A program made the translations under genes and the position numbers. Positions 33,487 through 42,246 of a stretch of DNA of 42,308 nt are shown here, piece after piece. This DNA comes from Opitutales bacterium. GTDB lineage: Bacteria > Verrucomicrobiota > Verrucomicrobiia > Opitutales > UBA2995. The notes below the pieces were generated by a model. That model searched no databases. It was not told where the DNA came from and worked only from the letters and a program-made list of their open reading frames with translations. The stretch covers positions 1-42,308 of the forward strand of contig JAJDZZ010000060.1 in assembly GCA_022824405.1 (NCBI GenBank), in the 5' to 3' direction. Position 1 is the first letter of the stretch. Each line of letters opens with the position of its first letter.

Positions 33487-34194
33487 ATGAATGCACCAGT
33501 ATCCTTCCGCTCTTTAATCCTATTTTTCGTAATTTGGACTCCGCTTATGGGATTGGTCCCATTTCAGCCGCCCGAGGTGGTTCAACCGGCCATGCCCCGC
33601 TACCCCACGGAACTAATGTACGATCCTGTCGGCGGCGAGGCCATTCTCCTGGTCGTCATTGACGAAGAGGGATCGGTCGCCTTCGTCGATATCGAAAGCG
33701 CAACCCATGAAGCCTTCGGGCAAAGCTCCATAATCGCCGCCTACCAATGGAAGTTCGATCCCGCCTACAAAAATGGCGAACCCGTTCGCATCAAGACCCA
33801 CATCCCCTTTCAATTTACACCACCAACCCGTTACAGGATTTTTCAGGCAAATATAAACCCGCTTGTCGGATACGAAGTCTGGATGGAGAACCCGGGGGAA
33901 CCTGTCCCGGGAAACGAACTCACCCAAAAAGCCAGTCCGGCCGACTGGAGAACGCCACCTTACCCGCTATCACTCGAAGGAACCGGCCTTACCCTGGAAG
34001 TGAAGGTGCGTTTTCTGGTGTCTCCCCAAGGCAGGATGCACAATCCAACCCTGGTCGAACCCAATAATACCGGCCTTTATTTGGAAGCGGCACAGTTCCT
34101 GGCCTCCCTCAAATACCATCCAGCTCTGGATTCCGACGGCAATCCCTGTTGGGCCCTCCTGCAGCGGACTGTCCGGTTTCAACCTCCCCAATAG
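33487..34194 (+). CDS. TonB C-terminal-like two-domain protein
   Basis: Exported or membrane-anchored protein of 235 residues: N-terminal hydrophobic segment (about 6-25), then a TonB-C-like domain (PRYPTELMYDPVGGEAILLVVIDEEGSVAFVDIES, here cut by a short gap, ending WKFDPAYKNGEPVRIKTHIPFQF). A second, weaker copy follows (PPYPLSLEGTGLTLEVKVRFLVSPQGRM ... LASLKYHPALDSDGNP). It lacks the proline-rich spacer and the long transmembrane anchor of true TonB, and no ExbB/ExbD is near. In this phylum such proteins are common and of unknown role. ATG at 33487 is chosen over 33451 because the signal starts there. Confidence 0.72.
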   Translation: MNAPVSFRSLILFFVIWTPLMGLVPFQPPEVVQPAMPRYPTELMYDPVGGEAILLVVIDEEGSVAFVDIESATHEAFGQSSIIAAYQWKFDPAYKNGEPVRIKTHIPFQFTPPTRYRIFQANINPLVGYEVWMENPGEPVPGNELTQKASPADWRTPPYPLSLEGTGLTLEVKVRFLVSPQGRMHNPTLVEPNNTGLYLEAAQFLASLKYHPALDSDGNPCWALLQRTVRFQPPQ

Positions 34195-34260
34195 CGCGGA
34201 AAGGTTAATTTAGCCAAATAAGGCACAAAAATCCACAATACGAGTTGGCCTTCGCCGGAT

Positions 34261-35025
34261 CTACCGTAGCAAGGTCGTCCCTCCGTCCAGGTCGTAAGCC
34301 GTGGCGGTGATAAATGCAGCCCGGTCGCTGCACAAAAACGCGGCCAAATCGGCCACTTCCGCGGGCGAAGCCATCCGGCCCATGGGTTGAGCTTGCGATA
34401 GTTTTTTGAACATTTCCTTCTCCCGGCCCGGGTAAGTCTTTTCCAGATAGGCGTCGACAAACGGGGTATGGACCCTGGCCGGACAAATGCAATTGCACCT
34501 GATCCCATGGGAGATGTAATCCCGGGCGATAGAGAGGGTCATGGTCAGGACGGCGCCCTTGCTCATGGAATAGGCAAACCGGTCTTCGACGCCGATTTTG
34601 CTGACCAGGGAGGCAATGTTCAGGATGACCCCTCCCCCCTGTCTCCTCATTATGGGCAAAACGACGTAGCTGCAATGATAGAGGCCCTTGACGTTGATGC
34701 GGTAAATCCGATCCATTTCCTCGGGCGTCGTCTCCTCGATGGAGCCAATGGAGGAGACCCCGGCATTGTTCACCCACACGTCCACTGGCACGCCGGGTTC
34801 AATGGCGCCGCGAACGCTCTCCAGATCGGTGATATCCGCGTGCTTGAAATGAGCCAAACCTCCACCGGCAATTATTTTCTCCACCGTTTCCCGGCCCTTA
34901 CCCTCGTCACGGTCCAATACGAAAACCCGGGCTCCTTCGGCGCTGAATCTCTCCGCTATGGCACGCCCGATGCCGGACCCGCCACCCGTGACGTAGCTAC
35001 ATTTGCCTTGTAGTTGCAGATCCAT
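34261..35025 (-). CDS. SDR family oxidoreductase (sugar/sugar-acid dehydrogenase-like)
   Basis: Cytoplasmic short-chain dehydrogenase of 254 residues. The cofactor motif is TGGGSGIGRAIAERF with acidic VLDRDE favouring NAD(H). NNAGVSSIGSIEE, the catalytic Ser/Tyr-x3-Lys (NIASLVSKIG, YSMSKGAV) and the C-terminal CICPARVHTPFVDAYLEKTYP, PMGRMASPAEVADLAAFLCSD and DLDGGTT follow. Similar SDRs occur near FAH-family enzymes in fucose or rhamnose oxidation; that role is inference. ATG at 35025 has a strong GGGGGAGG site just upstream, ruling against the longer open frame. It follows the rhomboid gene by 55 bases. Confidence 0.87.
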   Translation of the reverse strand: MDLQLQGKCSYVTGGGSGIGRAIAERFSAEGARVFVLDRDEGKGRETVEKIIAGGGLAHFKHADITDLESVRGAIEPGVPVDVWVNNAGVSSIGSIEETTPEEMDRIYRINVKGLYHCSYVVLPIMRRQGGGVILNIASLVSKIGVEDRFAYSMSKGAVLTMTLSIARDYISHGIRCNCICPARVHTPFVDAYLEKTYPGREKEMFKKLSQAQPMGRMASPAEVADLAAFLCSDRAAFITATAYDLDGGTTLLR

Positions 35026-35080
35026 GCCTCCCCCTAACGTGAAACAGCGGGGCAAAGGGTCAACCTCGAAACCTTTTGGG

Positions 35081-36013
35081 CTAATAAAGCTGCCGGAATC
35101 CCAGAGCCAGGATCCAACAAACCAGTACAATGAGTCCGGCCGCAATAAGGCCGGCGGTTTGATGCCTGTGACTCAGTATGGTGTAGACCGCTGAAGAGGC
35201 GATGAGCACGGCCGATACCAACCCATAGAAAAAGGACCAGAGGTGTCCGCCCACGTCGGTTGGGTATTCGCCCCCGCCCATCCAGGCAAAAAGGAAACAA
35301 CCGCCCACAAACGGTATCAACCAGTCCCGACTCAAAATGGGTTCACGGGATCTGAAATAACTCCCGATGGGAAAACCCGTAAGCAGCCCCAAAGCGGCAA
35401 AGACGGCGGTCGATGCGCCCAAGGAATGATAAGCCTCTCCCCAGTGCATATAGACATTGGTCAGGTTGGCAAGGGCGGCCGAGAACAGGATCATCAACCA
35501 GGCCAATCCGTTGCCCATATAACGGCAACAGAGATGGGCAAACACCACAAACCCGAGCAGATTGCCAGCCAAGTGGCCGATGTCGGCGTGTAAGGTAATC
35601 GCGGTGACAAGGCGCCACCATTGCCCCGCCCCAACCTCCTGGACGCTGTTCATTCCGAGGTCGGTAAGGGCTCGGAATTCCTGCTGAAAATAAAAGATCG
35701 AACAAAGCAACGAAACCGCTACCGCGGTGGGAAGCTTGCTGATGCTCTTGCTGGGGAGTTCCAATGAGGGCGGCGGCCAGAACCGATTCCTGATCTCGGC
35801 GATTTCCACTTCCCGCCTCAGCAGGTCGAAGTGCTTCTCCGCAACGACCAGAACATAATTCCCCTGTTTGCGGTCAACCCGGTAAGGGTGCCCGGCGGCC
35901 AATACGGCCAGTCCTGCTTCGTGCGCCTTGCGGGGCGTCGCATAAACCCCGATTTCAGCAAACCCTTCCTCTTTCCATGCATTCTCTTCGGACTGCAAAT
36001 TCCCATCCTTCAT
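35081..36013 (-). CDS. Rhomboid family intramembrane serine protease
   Basis: Inner-membrane protease of 310 residues. A soluble N-terminal part of about 90 residues (IGVYATPRKAHEAGLAVLAAG, YVLVVAEKHFDLLRREVE) precedes six hydrophobic helices. Rhomboid landmarks: WWRLVTAITLHADIGHLAGN (His147, Asn151), the nucleophile GASTAVFAALG (Ser201) and the catalytic His257 in GGHLWSFFYG. Substrate unknown. It probably shares a transcript with the SDR downstream (55-base gap), though the two roles do not obviously connect. Confidence 0.9.
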   Translation of the reverse strand: MKDGNLQSEENAWKEEGFAEIGVYATPRKAHEAGLAVLAAGHPYRVDRKQGNYVLVVAEKHFDLLRREVEIAEIRNRFWPPPSLELPSKSISKLPTAVAVSLLCSIFYFQQEFRALTDLGMNSVQEVGAGQWWRLVTAITLHADIGHLAGNLLGFVVFAHLCCRYMGNGLAWLMILFSAALANLTNVYMHWGEAYHSLGASTAVFAALGLLTGFPIGSYFRSREPILSRDWLIPFVGGCFLFAWMGGGEYPTDVGGHLWSFFYGLVSAVLIASSAVYTILSHRHQTAGLIAAGLIVLVCWILALGFRQLY

Positions 36014-36100
36014 ATTGCCGTTCCGACAGCTAACAAATTAAAGCGGTTTTTAAAATCGTTTTCCCCGCCAACCCGCCTGCCTCACATTATCCCTTCCTGA

Positions 36101-36239
36101 GATCCTATCGATCATGATCGATGGAAACGGATGAAGAAATGACTCTCGCAAAAATCGCCAAGAACGCTGAGAGGGAAGCGCCCAAGGGCGCAGGGAATAG
36201 CCACAAAATTCCTAATTCCTAATTGGCGCCCCAGGCGCC
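36101..36239. repeat. Intergenic mosaic repeat block entering a coding region
   Basis: Contains CGATCATGATCGAT, CTCTCGCAAAAATCGCCAAGAACGCTGAGAG, hairpin GCGCCC-AA-GGGCGC (36178-36191), CCACAAAATTCCTAATTCCTAATT and hairpin GGCGCC-CCA-GGCGCC (36225-36239). The ATTCCTAATT and hairpin portion from 36212 is the 3' end of the minus-strand Gfo/Idh/MocA gene and supplies its stop codon. Confidence 0.85.
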
Positions 36240-37351
36240 TTTTGCCTGCCGTCAAAATCGTCCCGTTCGGTTGAGGTCTGGTAGGGAAACTTTACCGATT
36301 TCCCATCCCGCCCGCTACGATAAATCGCGGTAAAGAGTTCGACCGCCTTACGGCCCTCTCGAACGGTCACGCAGGGGTCCCGGTCAGCCAGCACCGCCTC
36401 GATAAACTCGTCGATCTGGAGTTGATGATAATGCTCCATGGGGTTTATCCGGCTGAATCTTTCCTTGTCCTCCTCACGCCACTTTTCCAGGAGTTTCTCT
36501 TCCCCGGGCACGGTCCAGTAATCGTTCAGGGGCGGTTCCTCGATGGCCGCCATTCCTGGAATGAACATTTGTCCGCCATCGGTCTGGACCCCGACCATTG
36601 CCCCGTTCGATCCCAGAACGCTAACTTTGCCGAAGAGAGCGGGATTGAAGGAGTTGCTCACCAGGATATGACCCAGAGCGCCACTCTTGAACCTGATGGA
36701 GGCAACGGCGGTATCCTCCACTTCGATGCCCGAATGGTTCAGATTGTCCCACATGCCGCAAAGTTCATCGACCTCGCCCATAAACCAGAGCAACAGGTCG
36801 AGTTGGTGCACGGCCTGGTTTACCAAGACGCCTCCGCCCTCTCCATCCCAGGTCCCGCGCCAGGCATCGGAGTCGTAATAATCCTGGTCGCGCCAACCCA
36901 GCATCGTGACCATGCCAAGAATGGGATCCCCGATCTTGCCGGACTCGATGGCCTCCTTGACCCGGAGAACCGGCTCGAAAAATCGCCTCTGAGAAATTAC
37001 GCCTATTCGGGATTTTCCCCGCACCGCAGCCTCCATCATGGCGTCACAATGTTCCAACGAAGAAGCAAGCGGCTTTTCAATCAACAGGTGCACACCCGCT
37101 TCCGCCGCCGCGACGGCGGAGTCGATATGAGCCGGATGGGGCGTGCAAATGGTGCAAACCCGCACGCCCGATTCCCTCAGGAAGGTTCCCAGATCGGTGT
37201 AGGCTTCTACCCCATAATCGCTGGCGAAGGCTTTTACTTTGGACGGTGTCCGGCCCAGCACGGCGGTAAAATCACTGTCGGGATTGCGTTGCAACGCCAA
37301 AGCGTGCAAGTGGGCAACCTTGCCGGTACCGATTATGCCAGATTTTAGCAT
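36212..37351 (-). CDS. Gfo/Idh/MocA family oxidoreductase with repeat-derived C-terminus
   Basis: NAD(P)-dependent dehydrogenase-family protein of 379 residues. It has Rossmann motif SGIIGTGKVAHLHALAL, CTPHPAHIDSAVAAAEAG, intact EKP (LIEKPLASSL), and the C-terminal-domain segment GGGVLVNQAVHQLDLLLWFMGEV. A tail domain to about 365 includes EFIEAVLADRDPCVTVREGRKAVELF, the usual family end. The final residues KAPGAPIRN and the stop codon are encoded by the GGCGCC hairpin/ATTCCTA repeat, so the natural end has been overwritten. It lies 45 bases after the zinc dehydrogenase and is likely co-transcribed with it. Confidence 0.9.
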   Translation of the reverse strand: MLKSGIIGTGKVAHLHALALQRNPDSDFTAVLGRTPSKVKAFASDYGVEAYTDLGTFLRESGVRVCTICTPHPAHIDSAVAAAEAGVHLLIEKPLASSLEHCDAMMEAAVRGKSRIGVISQRRFFEPVLRVKEAIESGKIGDPILGMVTMLGWRDQDYYDSDAWRGTWDGEGGGVLVNQAVHQLDLLLWFMGEVDELCGMWDNLNHSGIEVEDTAVASIRFKSGALGHILVSNSFNPALFGKVSVLGSNGAMVGVQTDGGQMFIPGMAAIEEPPLNDYWTVPGEEKLLEKWREEDKERFSRINPMEHYHQLQIDEFIEAVLADRDPCVTVREGRKAVELFTAIYRSGRDGKSVKFPYQTSTERDDFDGRQKAPGAPIRN

Positions 37352-37396
37352 GGAATTCTGAAGAAGGTTAAACGCGAAGGAAATCTTTCCTCCGGA

Positions 37397-38434
37397 TCAA
37401 GGTTTGAGAATGACTTTGGTGAGACCGGGTTCGCCTCTATGGAGTCTGGCGAACCATTCGGCGCCCTCGGACAACGGCCGGGCCTGACTGATCAGAGGAT
37501 CGACCCGAATAACGCCCCGGGCAATAAGATCGAGAGAGGCCGGGTACTCCCCGGCCGAGGCACAGGTCCCGATCAGGGATAGCTGACGGGTCACAACTTC
37601 CTGCAATGGCAATTCCACTGTTGGGGCGATATTGCCGACCAGTGTGCAACTGCCACCTTTGCGCAAACAGTCGATCGCCAGATTGGCCGTGGGGGATATA
37701 CCCACCGCTTCCATGGAAAGGTCTGCCCCACGGCCCGAGGTCCGCGAACGCACTATCTCCCGTACATCCACCTCCGATGAATTTAGGCAAACATCGGCGC
37801 CCAGTTCCTCGGCCAATTTCAAGCGGGATTCGTCGATGTCCACGACGAAGATTTGGCCGCAACCTGCGGCCCGAACCGCCTGCAGGCAGAGCAATCCGAT
37901 CATACCCGCGCCAACCACCACCACGCTATCGCCCAATGAAACGGGAGAACGGCCCACTGCGTGCACCGCCACCGAAACCGCCTCAACCATGGCTGCCTGC
38001 TCGAAAGTGATGTTGTCCGGCAAGGCGTAGAGAATGCGCTGGGGCACGGCCACAAATTCGGCGAATGCGCCATGGCGTCGGTAATCCCCGCATGATACTC
38101 CCAACACCATGCGGTTATCACACAGGTTGATCTCTCCTCGTCTGCAATACCAACATTTCCCACAATAAACAGTGGAATCGAAAGTCACCCGATCGCCCTG
38201 GCGCCAGCGGGACGGATCGACTTCTTCTCCCACCGCCGCAATCGTGCCCGCCGCTTCGTGTCCCATAACGATGGGAGGTATCCGCCTGCCGCTGGACCCA
38301 TCCATTCCGTGTACGTCGCTCCCGCAAATTCCACAAGCCGCCACACCCACCAGCACTTCATCGGATCGAATCTCGGGAACGGGGAATTCCTTGAATTCAA
38401 ATCTTCCGTACTCCACCAATTCGAGCGCTTTCAT
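37397..38434 (-). CDS. Zinc-dependent medium-chain dehydrogenase (sorbitol/iditol dehydrogenase-like)
   Basis: Cytoplasmic alcohol/polyol dehydrogenase of 345 residues. Catalytic zinc site: GICGSDVH (Cys37) and GHEAAG (His59, Glu60). Structural zinc: four Cys at 91, 94, 97 and 105 (CGKCWYCRRGEINLC). NAD-binding motif VVVVGAGMIGLLCLQAV with acidic VDIDESR indicates NAD+. The family oxidises sugar alcohols or C5/C6 hydroxyls of sugars such as L-iditol, threonine or galactitol phosphate. First gene of a two-gene minus-strand operon with a Gfo/Idh/MocA oxidoreductase, which suggests linked polyol or inositol-like catabolism. Confidence 0.92.
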   Translation of the reverse strand: MKALELVEYGRFEFKEFPVPEIRSDEVLVGVAACGICGSDVHGMDGSSGRRIPPIVMGHEAAGTIAAVGEEVDPSRWRQGDRVTFDSTVYCGKCWYCRRGEINLCDNRMVLGVSCGDYRRHGAFAEFVAVPQRILYALPDNITFEQAAMVEAVSVAVHAVGRSPVSLGDSVVVVGAGMIGLLCLQAVRAAGCGQIFVVDIDESRLKLAEELGADVCLNSSEVDVREIVRSRTSGRGADLSMEAVGISPTANLAIDCLRKGGSCTLVGNIAPTVELPLQEVVTRQLSLIGTCASAGEYPASLDLIARGVIRVDPLISQARPLSEGAEWFARLHRGEPGLTKVILKP

Positions 38435-38755
38435 CGGTTTCTCATCTGTTCTGTGTTGTTAAACAATTGGGATTTACAGGGATTGGTTTTTCAAAGTCAA
38501 AGCGAAGATGCTATTCCCCGAAATATCCCAGGATAAGCGGTTTGACACCGGGGTCGGACAGTTGAACGACAATGTCCCCAAAGCTCGGATTACGAAGCCA
38601 TCGGGTTCAGTCCAACCACGCTCCGAAATGCGCCAGTCGGTTTGGAAACTATTAGATTCCCTTGTTCAACGGATTAACCAGTGAAATAAAGCAATGGGTT
38701 GGTCAGGACTCGCTTGACCGATTTGGGGCCAATTATAAGATTTTTTGAGCTTTCT
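38435..38755. other. Gene-free gap between divergent zinc dehydrogenase and sdhC
   Basis: About 320 bases with none of the mosaic repeat modules found in other long gaps. It must contain divergent promoters. Near sdhC a TTGACC (38714-38719) and a TATAAG (38734-38739) occur, but the 14-base spacing and short leader make them weak candidates. No open frame or RNA gene was recognised. Confidence 0.6.
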
Positions 38756-39541
38756 ATGCCCTCTCAACCGATATCCCTACCCGGTTCACGTTTTCCGGAA
38801 ACGATGCGTCGGGACACGTGGTGGAAGGTCCCGGTCCTGGTGTTTCTGGGGTTGTCGACCTTCATCGTTTACTCGACCTGGGCTGCATTTCAGGGGGTTC
38901 ATTACACCTATGGGCCGTATCTATCCCCCTTTTACTCTCCGGAGCTTTTCGGCACATCGGAGCATGCCTGGTTTGGTCTGAAGCCCAATTTCTGGCCGGG
39001 ATGGCTTCCCTTCTCCCCAGCCTTTCTTGTACTTTGGGCCCCCGCCAGCTTCCGCCTGACCTGCTATTATTATCGCGGCGCCTACTATAAGGCATTCTGG
39101 GCCGATCCTCCCTCCTGCGCTGTCAGCGAGCCACGCAAAAAGTACCGCGGGGAAAACTCCTTTCCGTTGATTCTGCAAAACATCCACCGCTACACGCTCT
39201 ATCTGGCCCTGGCCTTCATGGTCTTCCTCAGTTGGGACGCCATAAAGGGATACTTTTTCGATGGAGGGTTTGGCATTGGCGTCGGTTCCTTGGTGTTGAC
39301 CGTCAACGTCATCCTGTTGGGGGGCTATACCCTGGGGTGTCATTCCCTTCGCCACCTGGTTGGAGGCGGGTTGAACCGCTTTTCCCAATCGCCCTCCCGG
39401 CAATGCGCCTGGAAGGGCGTAACCTGCCTCAACAAAAAACACCAGATGTGGGCCTGGATGAGCCTCTTTTGGGTCGGGTTTACCGATCTTTACGTCCGCC
39501 TTTGTTCGATGGGGGTCTGGACCGATTTTCGAATTCTATAG
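38756..39541 (+). CDS. sdhC: Succinate dehydrogenase/fumarate reductase cytochrome b subunit
   Basis: Membrane anchor of 261 residues with five hydrophobic helices (VPVLVFLGLSTFIVYST, FSPAFLVLWAPASFRLTCYYY, YTLYLALAFMVFLSW, GSLVLTVNVILLGGYTLG, WAWMSLFWVGFTDLYV). His residues in NIHRYT, GCHSLRHLVGG and KHQMWAW are candidate haem ligands, as in single-subunit di-haem anchors. These anchors accept or deliver electrons to quinone. ATG at 38756 fits the family better than the first possible start at 38699. The stop is six bases before sdhA. No sdhD is present, consistent with the single-anchor type. Confidence 0.88.
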   Translation: MPSQPISLPGSRFPETMRRDTWWKVPVLVFLGLSTFIVYSTWAAFQGVHYTYGPYLSPFYSPELFGTSEHAWFGLKPNFWPGWLPFSPAFLVLWAPASFRLTCYYYRGAYYKAFWADPPSCAVSEPRKKYRGENSFPLILQNIHRYTLYLALAFMVFLSWDAIKGYFFDGGFGIGVGSLVLTVNVILLGGYTLGCHSLRHLVGGGLNRFSQSPSRQCAWKGVTCLNKKHQMWAWMSLFWVGFTDLYVRLCSMGVWTDFRIL

Positions 39542-39547
39542 GCAATC

Positions 39548-41365
39548 ATGGAGGCACACGAGACATTCGAGCATGACGTGCTCATCATCGGCGCCGGCGG
39601 AGCCGGTTTGCGCGCTGCCATCGAGGCGTCCGCCACCGGACTGAAGGTGGGCCTGGTCTGCAAATCGATGTTGGGGAAAGCCCATACCGTCATGGCGGAA
39701 GGGGGGATCGCCGCAGCCTTGGCCAACGTGGATGAACGGGACAACTGGAAGGTGCACTTTTCCGACACCATGCGGGGCGGTCATTACATCAACAACTGGC
39801 GCATGGCCGAAATACACGCCAAGGAAGCGCCCGACCGGGTCCGTGAACTGGAGGCCTGGGGCGCGGTTTTCGACCGGACCAAGGATGGACGCATTCTGCA
39901 ACGCAATTTTGGCGGCCACAAATACCCTCGCCTGGCCCACGTGGGCGACCGCACGGGGTTGGAAATGATTCGCACTCTGCAGGACCACGGTATTCACCAG
40001 GGCATCGACGTGCACATGGAAGTAACCGTCGCGCACCTGCTCAAGGATGGAGACCGGATCAGCGGAGCATTGGCCTACGACCGCGAACGGGGACGATTTC
40101 GCGTATTCCACGCCAAAGCCGTCGTCCTCGCCACCGGAGGCATTGGACGAGCTTTCCGTATCACGAGCAACAGTTGGGAATACACCGGCGACGGCCACGC
40201 GCTAGCCTACAACGCCGGAGCCGACCTGGTCGATATGGAGTTTATCCAGTTTCACCCCACCGGCATGGTCTGGCCGCCCAGTGTGCGGGGAATTCTCGTG
40301 ACCGAAGGCGTTCGCGGCGAGGGCGGTATCCTGCTCAACAATAAAGGGGAGCGCTTCCTTTTCGACAATATCCCGGATAATTACAAGGCCCAGACGGCGG
40401 CTGACGCGGAGGAAGGCTGGCGTTACGTGTTGGGCGACAAAGACGCCCATCGTCCTCCCGAGTTGCTGACCCGCGATCACGTCGCTCGCTGCATTGTCGA
40501 GGAGATCAAGGAAGGCCGCGGCAGTCCCCATGGCGGCGTCTTTTTGGATATCGCCTGGATCAAGGAGAAACTCGGCAACGCCGAGGAGCACATCAAGAGG
40601 AAGCTGCCCAGCATGTACCACCAATTCAAACAATTGGCTGGTTTGGATATCACCAAGGAACCGATGGAAGTCGGTCCCACCACCCACTACGTCATGGGCG
40701 GGGTGTTGGTTGAAGCCGACACCCAGATGTCCACCGTGCCCGGATTATTTGCCTGCGGGGAATGCGGAGCGGGAATCAACGGAGCCAATCGGCTGGGGGG
40801 AAATTCGCTTTCCGACCTGCTGGTGTTGGGGCAGCGGGCCGGCCAATATGCCGCCCGGTTCGCCAAGGATAAGGGAGATACTCGCGTGGATATGGAAGAA
40901 ATCGATGCGGCCAAACGCGAAGCCTTGGCGCCCTTCCAACGCCCGGTTCCGGACGCCGGCAATGCTTACCGGATTCAATACGAACTCCAGGACGCCATGC
41001 AGGACCTCGTCGGCATCGTGCGCAATGGGGAAGAGATGGAACAGGCCCTGGTGAAGATTGGGGAACTGAAGGAAAAGGCTGAAAAGGTCGGAGCGGTCGG
41101 TAACCGCGAGTACAATCCGGGTTGGCACACGGTTCTCGACTTGCAAAACCTCCTCATGGTTTCGGAAGCGGTGGCGCGCTCGGCCTTGGAACGAAAGGAA
41201 AGCCGGGGGGCGCAATTCAGGGTGGATTACCCGGAGAAAAGCGAAGAATGGGGGAAATACAACGTTACCGTTCGCCGAGGGCCCGATGGAGCCATGCAAA
41301 TCGACCGGATCCCGATCCCCGAAATGCCGGCGGAGTTGCAGGAGATCATAACGGAAATGGGCTGA
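39548..41365 (+). CDS. sdhA: Succinate dehydrogenase/fumarate reductase flavoprotein subunit
   Basis: Catalytic flavoprotein of 605 residues oxidising succinate to fumarate. FAD-binding VLIIGAGGAGLRAAIEAS (about 11-28), the region of covalent FAD attachment KAHTVMAEGGIAAAL (His46), VVLATGGIGRAF, the active-site stretches FHPTGMVWPP and TEGVRGEGGILLNNKGERFL, HYVMGGVLVE, GECGAGINGANRLGGNSLSDLL and the C-terminal helical domain are all present. Order cytochrome b - flavoprotein - iron-sulfur and close spacing (6 and 11 bases) mark one operon. Length agrees with the non-proteobacterial SdhA type. Confidence 0.96.
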   Translation: MEAHETFEHDVLIIGAGGAGLRAAIEASATGLKVGLVCKSMLGKAHTVMAEGGIAAALANVDERDNWKVHFSDTMRGGHYINNWRMAEIHAKEAPDRVRELEAWGAVFDRTKDGRILQRNFGGHKYPRLAHVGDRTGLEMIRTLQDHGIHQGIDVHMEVTVAHLLKDGDRISGALAYDRERGRFRVFHAKAVVLATGGIGRAFRITSNSWEYTGDGHALAYNAGADLVDMEFIQFHPTGMVWPPSVRGILVTEGVRGEGGILLNNKGERFLFDNIPDNYKAQTAADAEEGWRYVLGDKDAHRPPELLTRDHVARCIVEEIKEGRGSPHGGVFLDIAWIKEKLGNAEEHIKRKLPSMYHQFKQLAGLDITKEPMEVGPTTHYVMGGVLVEADTQMSTVPGLFACGECGAGINGANRLGGNSLSDLLVLGQRAGQYAARFAKDKGDTRVDMEEIDAAKREALAPFQRPVPDAGNAYRIQYELQDAMQDLVGIVRNGEEMEQALVKIGELKEKAEKVGAVGNREYNPGWHTVLDLQNLLMVSEAVARSALERKESRGAQFRVDYPEKSEEWGKYNVTVRRGPDGAMQIDRIPIPEMPAELQEIITEMG

Positions 41366-41376
41366 GGATTGCGATC

Positions 41377-42123
41377 ATGGCGAAAACGAAATTCAAAATC
41401 TGGCGGGGCGACGGAAAGGGCGGCGAGTTCGAGGAATACTCCACCGAAACCAGCGGAGGCATGGTGGTCCTCGACGCGGTACACCAGATACAGGCCGAAA
41501 GCGCCAACGATCTGGCCTGCCGATGGAACTGCAAAGCGGGCAAGTGCGGCTCCTGTTCGGCTGAGGTCAACGGCATGCCCAAGCTCATGTGCATGACCCG
41601 GCTGGACGAACTGCCCCTCGAAGAGGGTGTGACCATTGAGCCAATAAAGACATTTCCCATTATCAAGGACCTGGTTACGGACATTTCCTGGAACTACCGG
41701 GCCAAGAAAAAGATAAAACCGTTCAAACCTCGCCAACCCGACAACGAGGACGGATCCTGGACTTTCTATCAGGAGGACATCGACCGGGTTCAGGAATTTC
41801 GCAAATGCATCGAGTGCTTCCTTTGTCAGAACGTCTGTCACGTCCTGCGTGAACACCATTTGGAGGAGGAATTTATCGGCCCGAGCGCGCTCGTATACAC
41901 GGCGGCTCTGGAAATGCACCCGCTCGATACGGAAGATCGGCTGGAAGACCTGAAAAAAGCCAATGGTATCGGTTATTGCAATATTACCAAGTGCTGCACC
42001 CAGGTCTGTCCCGAACATATCACCATCACGGACAATGCCATCATTCCCTTGAAAGAACGCGTGGTGGACCGGTATTACGATCCCGTGGCTCGGATCTGGA
42101 GCAAGCTGACCAAGAGGTCCTAG
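41377..42123 (+). CDS. sdhB: Succinate dehydrogenase/fumarate reductase iron-sulfur subunit
   Basis: Electron-transfer subunit of 248 residues. The ferredoxin-like [2Fe-2S] site uses Cys52, Cys57, Cys60 and Cys72 (NCKAGKCGSC ... LMC). The C-terminal domain has CIECFLCQNVCHV and NITKCCTQVCPEHI for the [4Fe-4S] and [3Fe-4S] clusters. ATG at 41377, 11 bases after sdhA, gives the family N-terminus MAKTKFKIWRGD; a longer open frame overlapping sdhA is not coding. It completes the sdhCAB operon. A GGCGCC hairpin and repeat modules follow about 30 bases downstream. Confidence 0.96.
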   Translation: MAKTKFKIWRGDGKGGEFEEYSTETSGGMVVLDAVHQIQAESANDLACRWNCKAGKCGSCSAEVNGMPKLMCMTRLDELPLEEGVTIEPIKTFPIIKDLVTDISWNYRAKKKIKPFKPRQPDNEDGSWTFYQEDIDRVQEFRKCIECFLCQNVCHVLREHHLEEEFIGPSALVYTAALEMHPLDTEDRLEDLKKANGIGYCNITKCCTQVCPEHITITDNAIIPLKERVVDRYYDPVARIWSKLTKRS

Positions 42124-42152
42124 CCTCTCCATAGGACGGGGAGAAGGGTTAA

Positions 42153-42246
42153 GGCGCCGGGGGCGCCAATTAGGAATTGACTCTCGCGAAGACCGCTAAG
42201 GTCGCCAAGAGATGAATTAGAAATTTTAACATCGCCGCTTCGCGGC
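42153..42246. repeat. GGCGCC hairpin and mosaic repeat after sdhB
   Basis: Hairpin GGCGCC-GGG-GGCGCC (42153-42167) is followed by AATTAGGAATT, the reverse orientation of the ATTCCTA module elsewhere. Then come CTCTCGCGAAGACCGCTAAGGTCGCCAAGAG and a small hairpin GCCGC-TTC-GCGGC (42234-42246). No gene is supported from 42124 to the window end. Confidence 0.78.

Noticed and set aside
36422-37348. Plus-strand open frame of about 308 codons
   Set aside because: Antisense to the Gfo/Idh/MocA gene at 36212-37351, with no recognisable domain; results from high third-position GC.
38714-38739. TTGACC...TATAAG as an sdhC promoter
   Set aside because: Spacer of 14 bases is too short for a sigma-70 promoter and the implied leader would be about ten bases.
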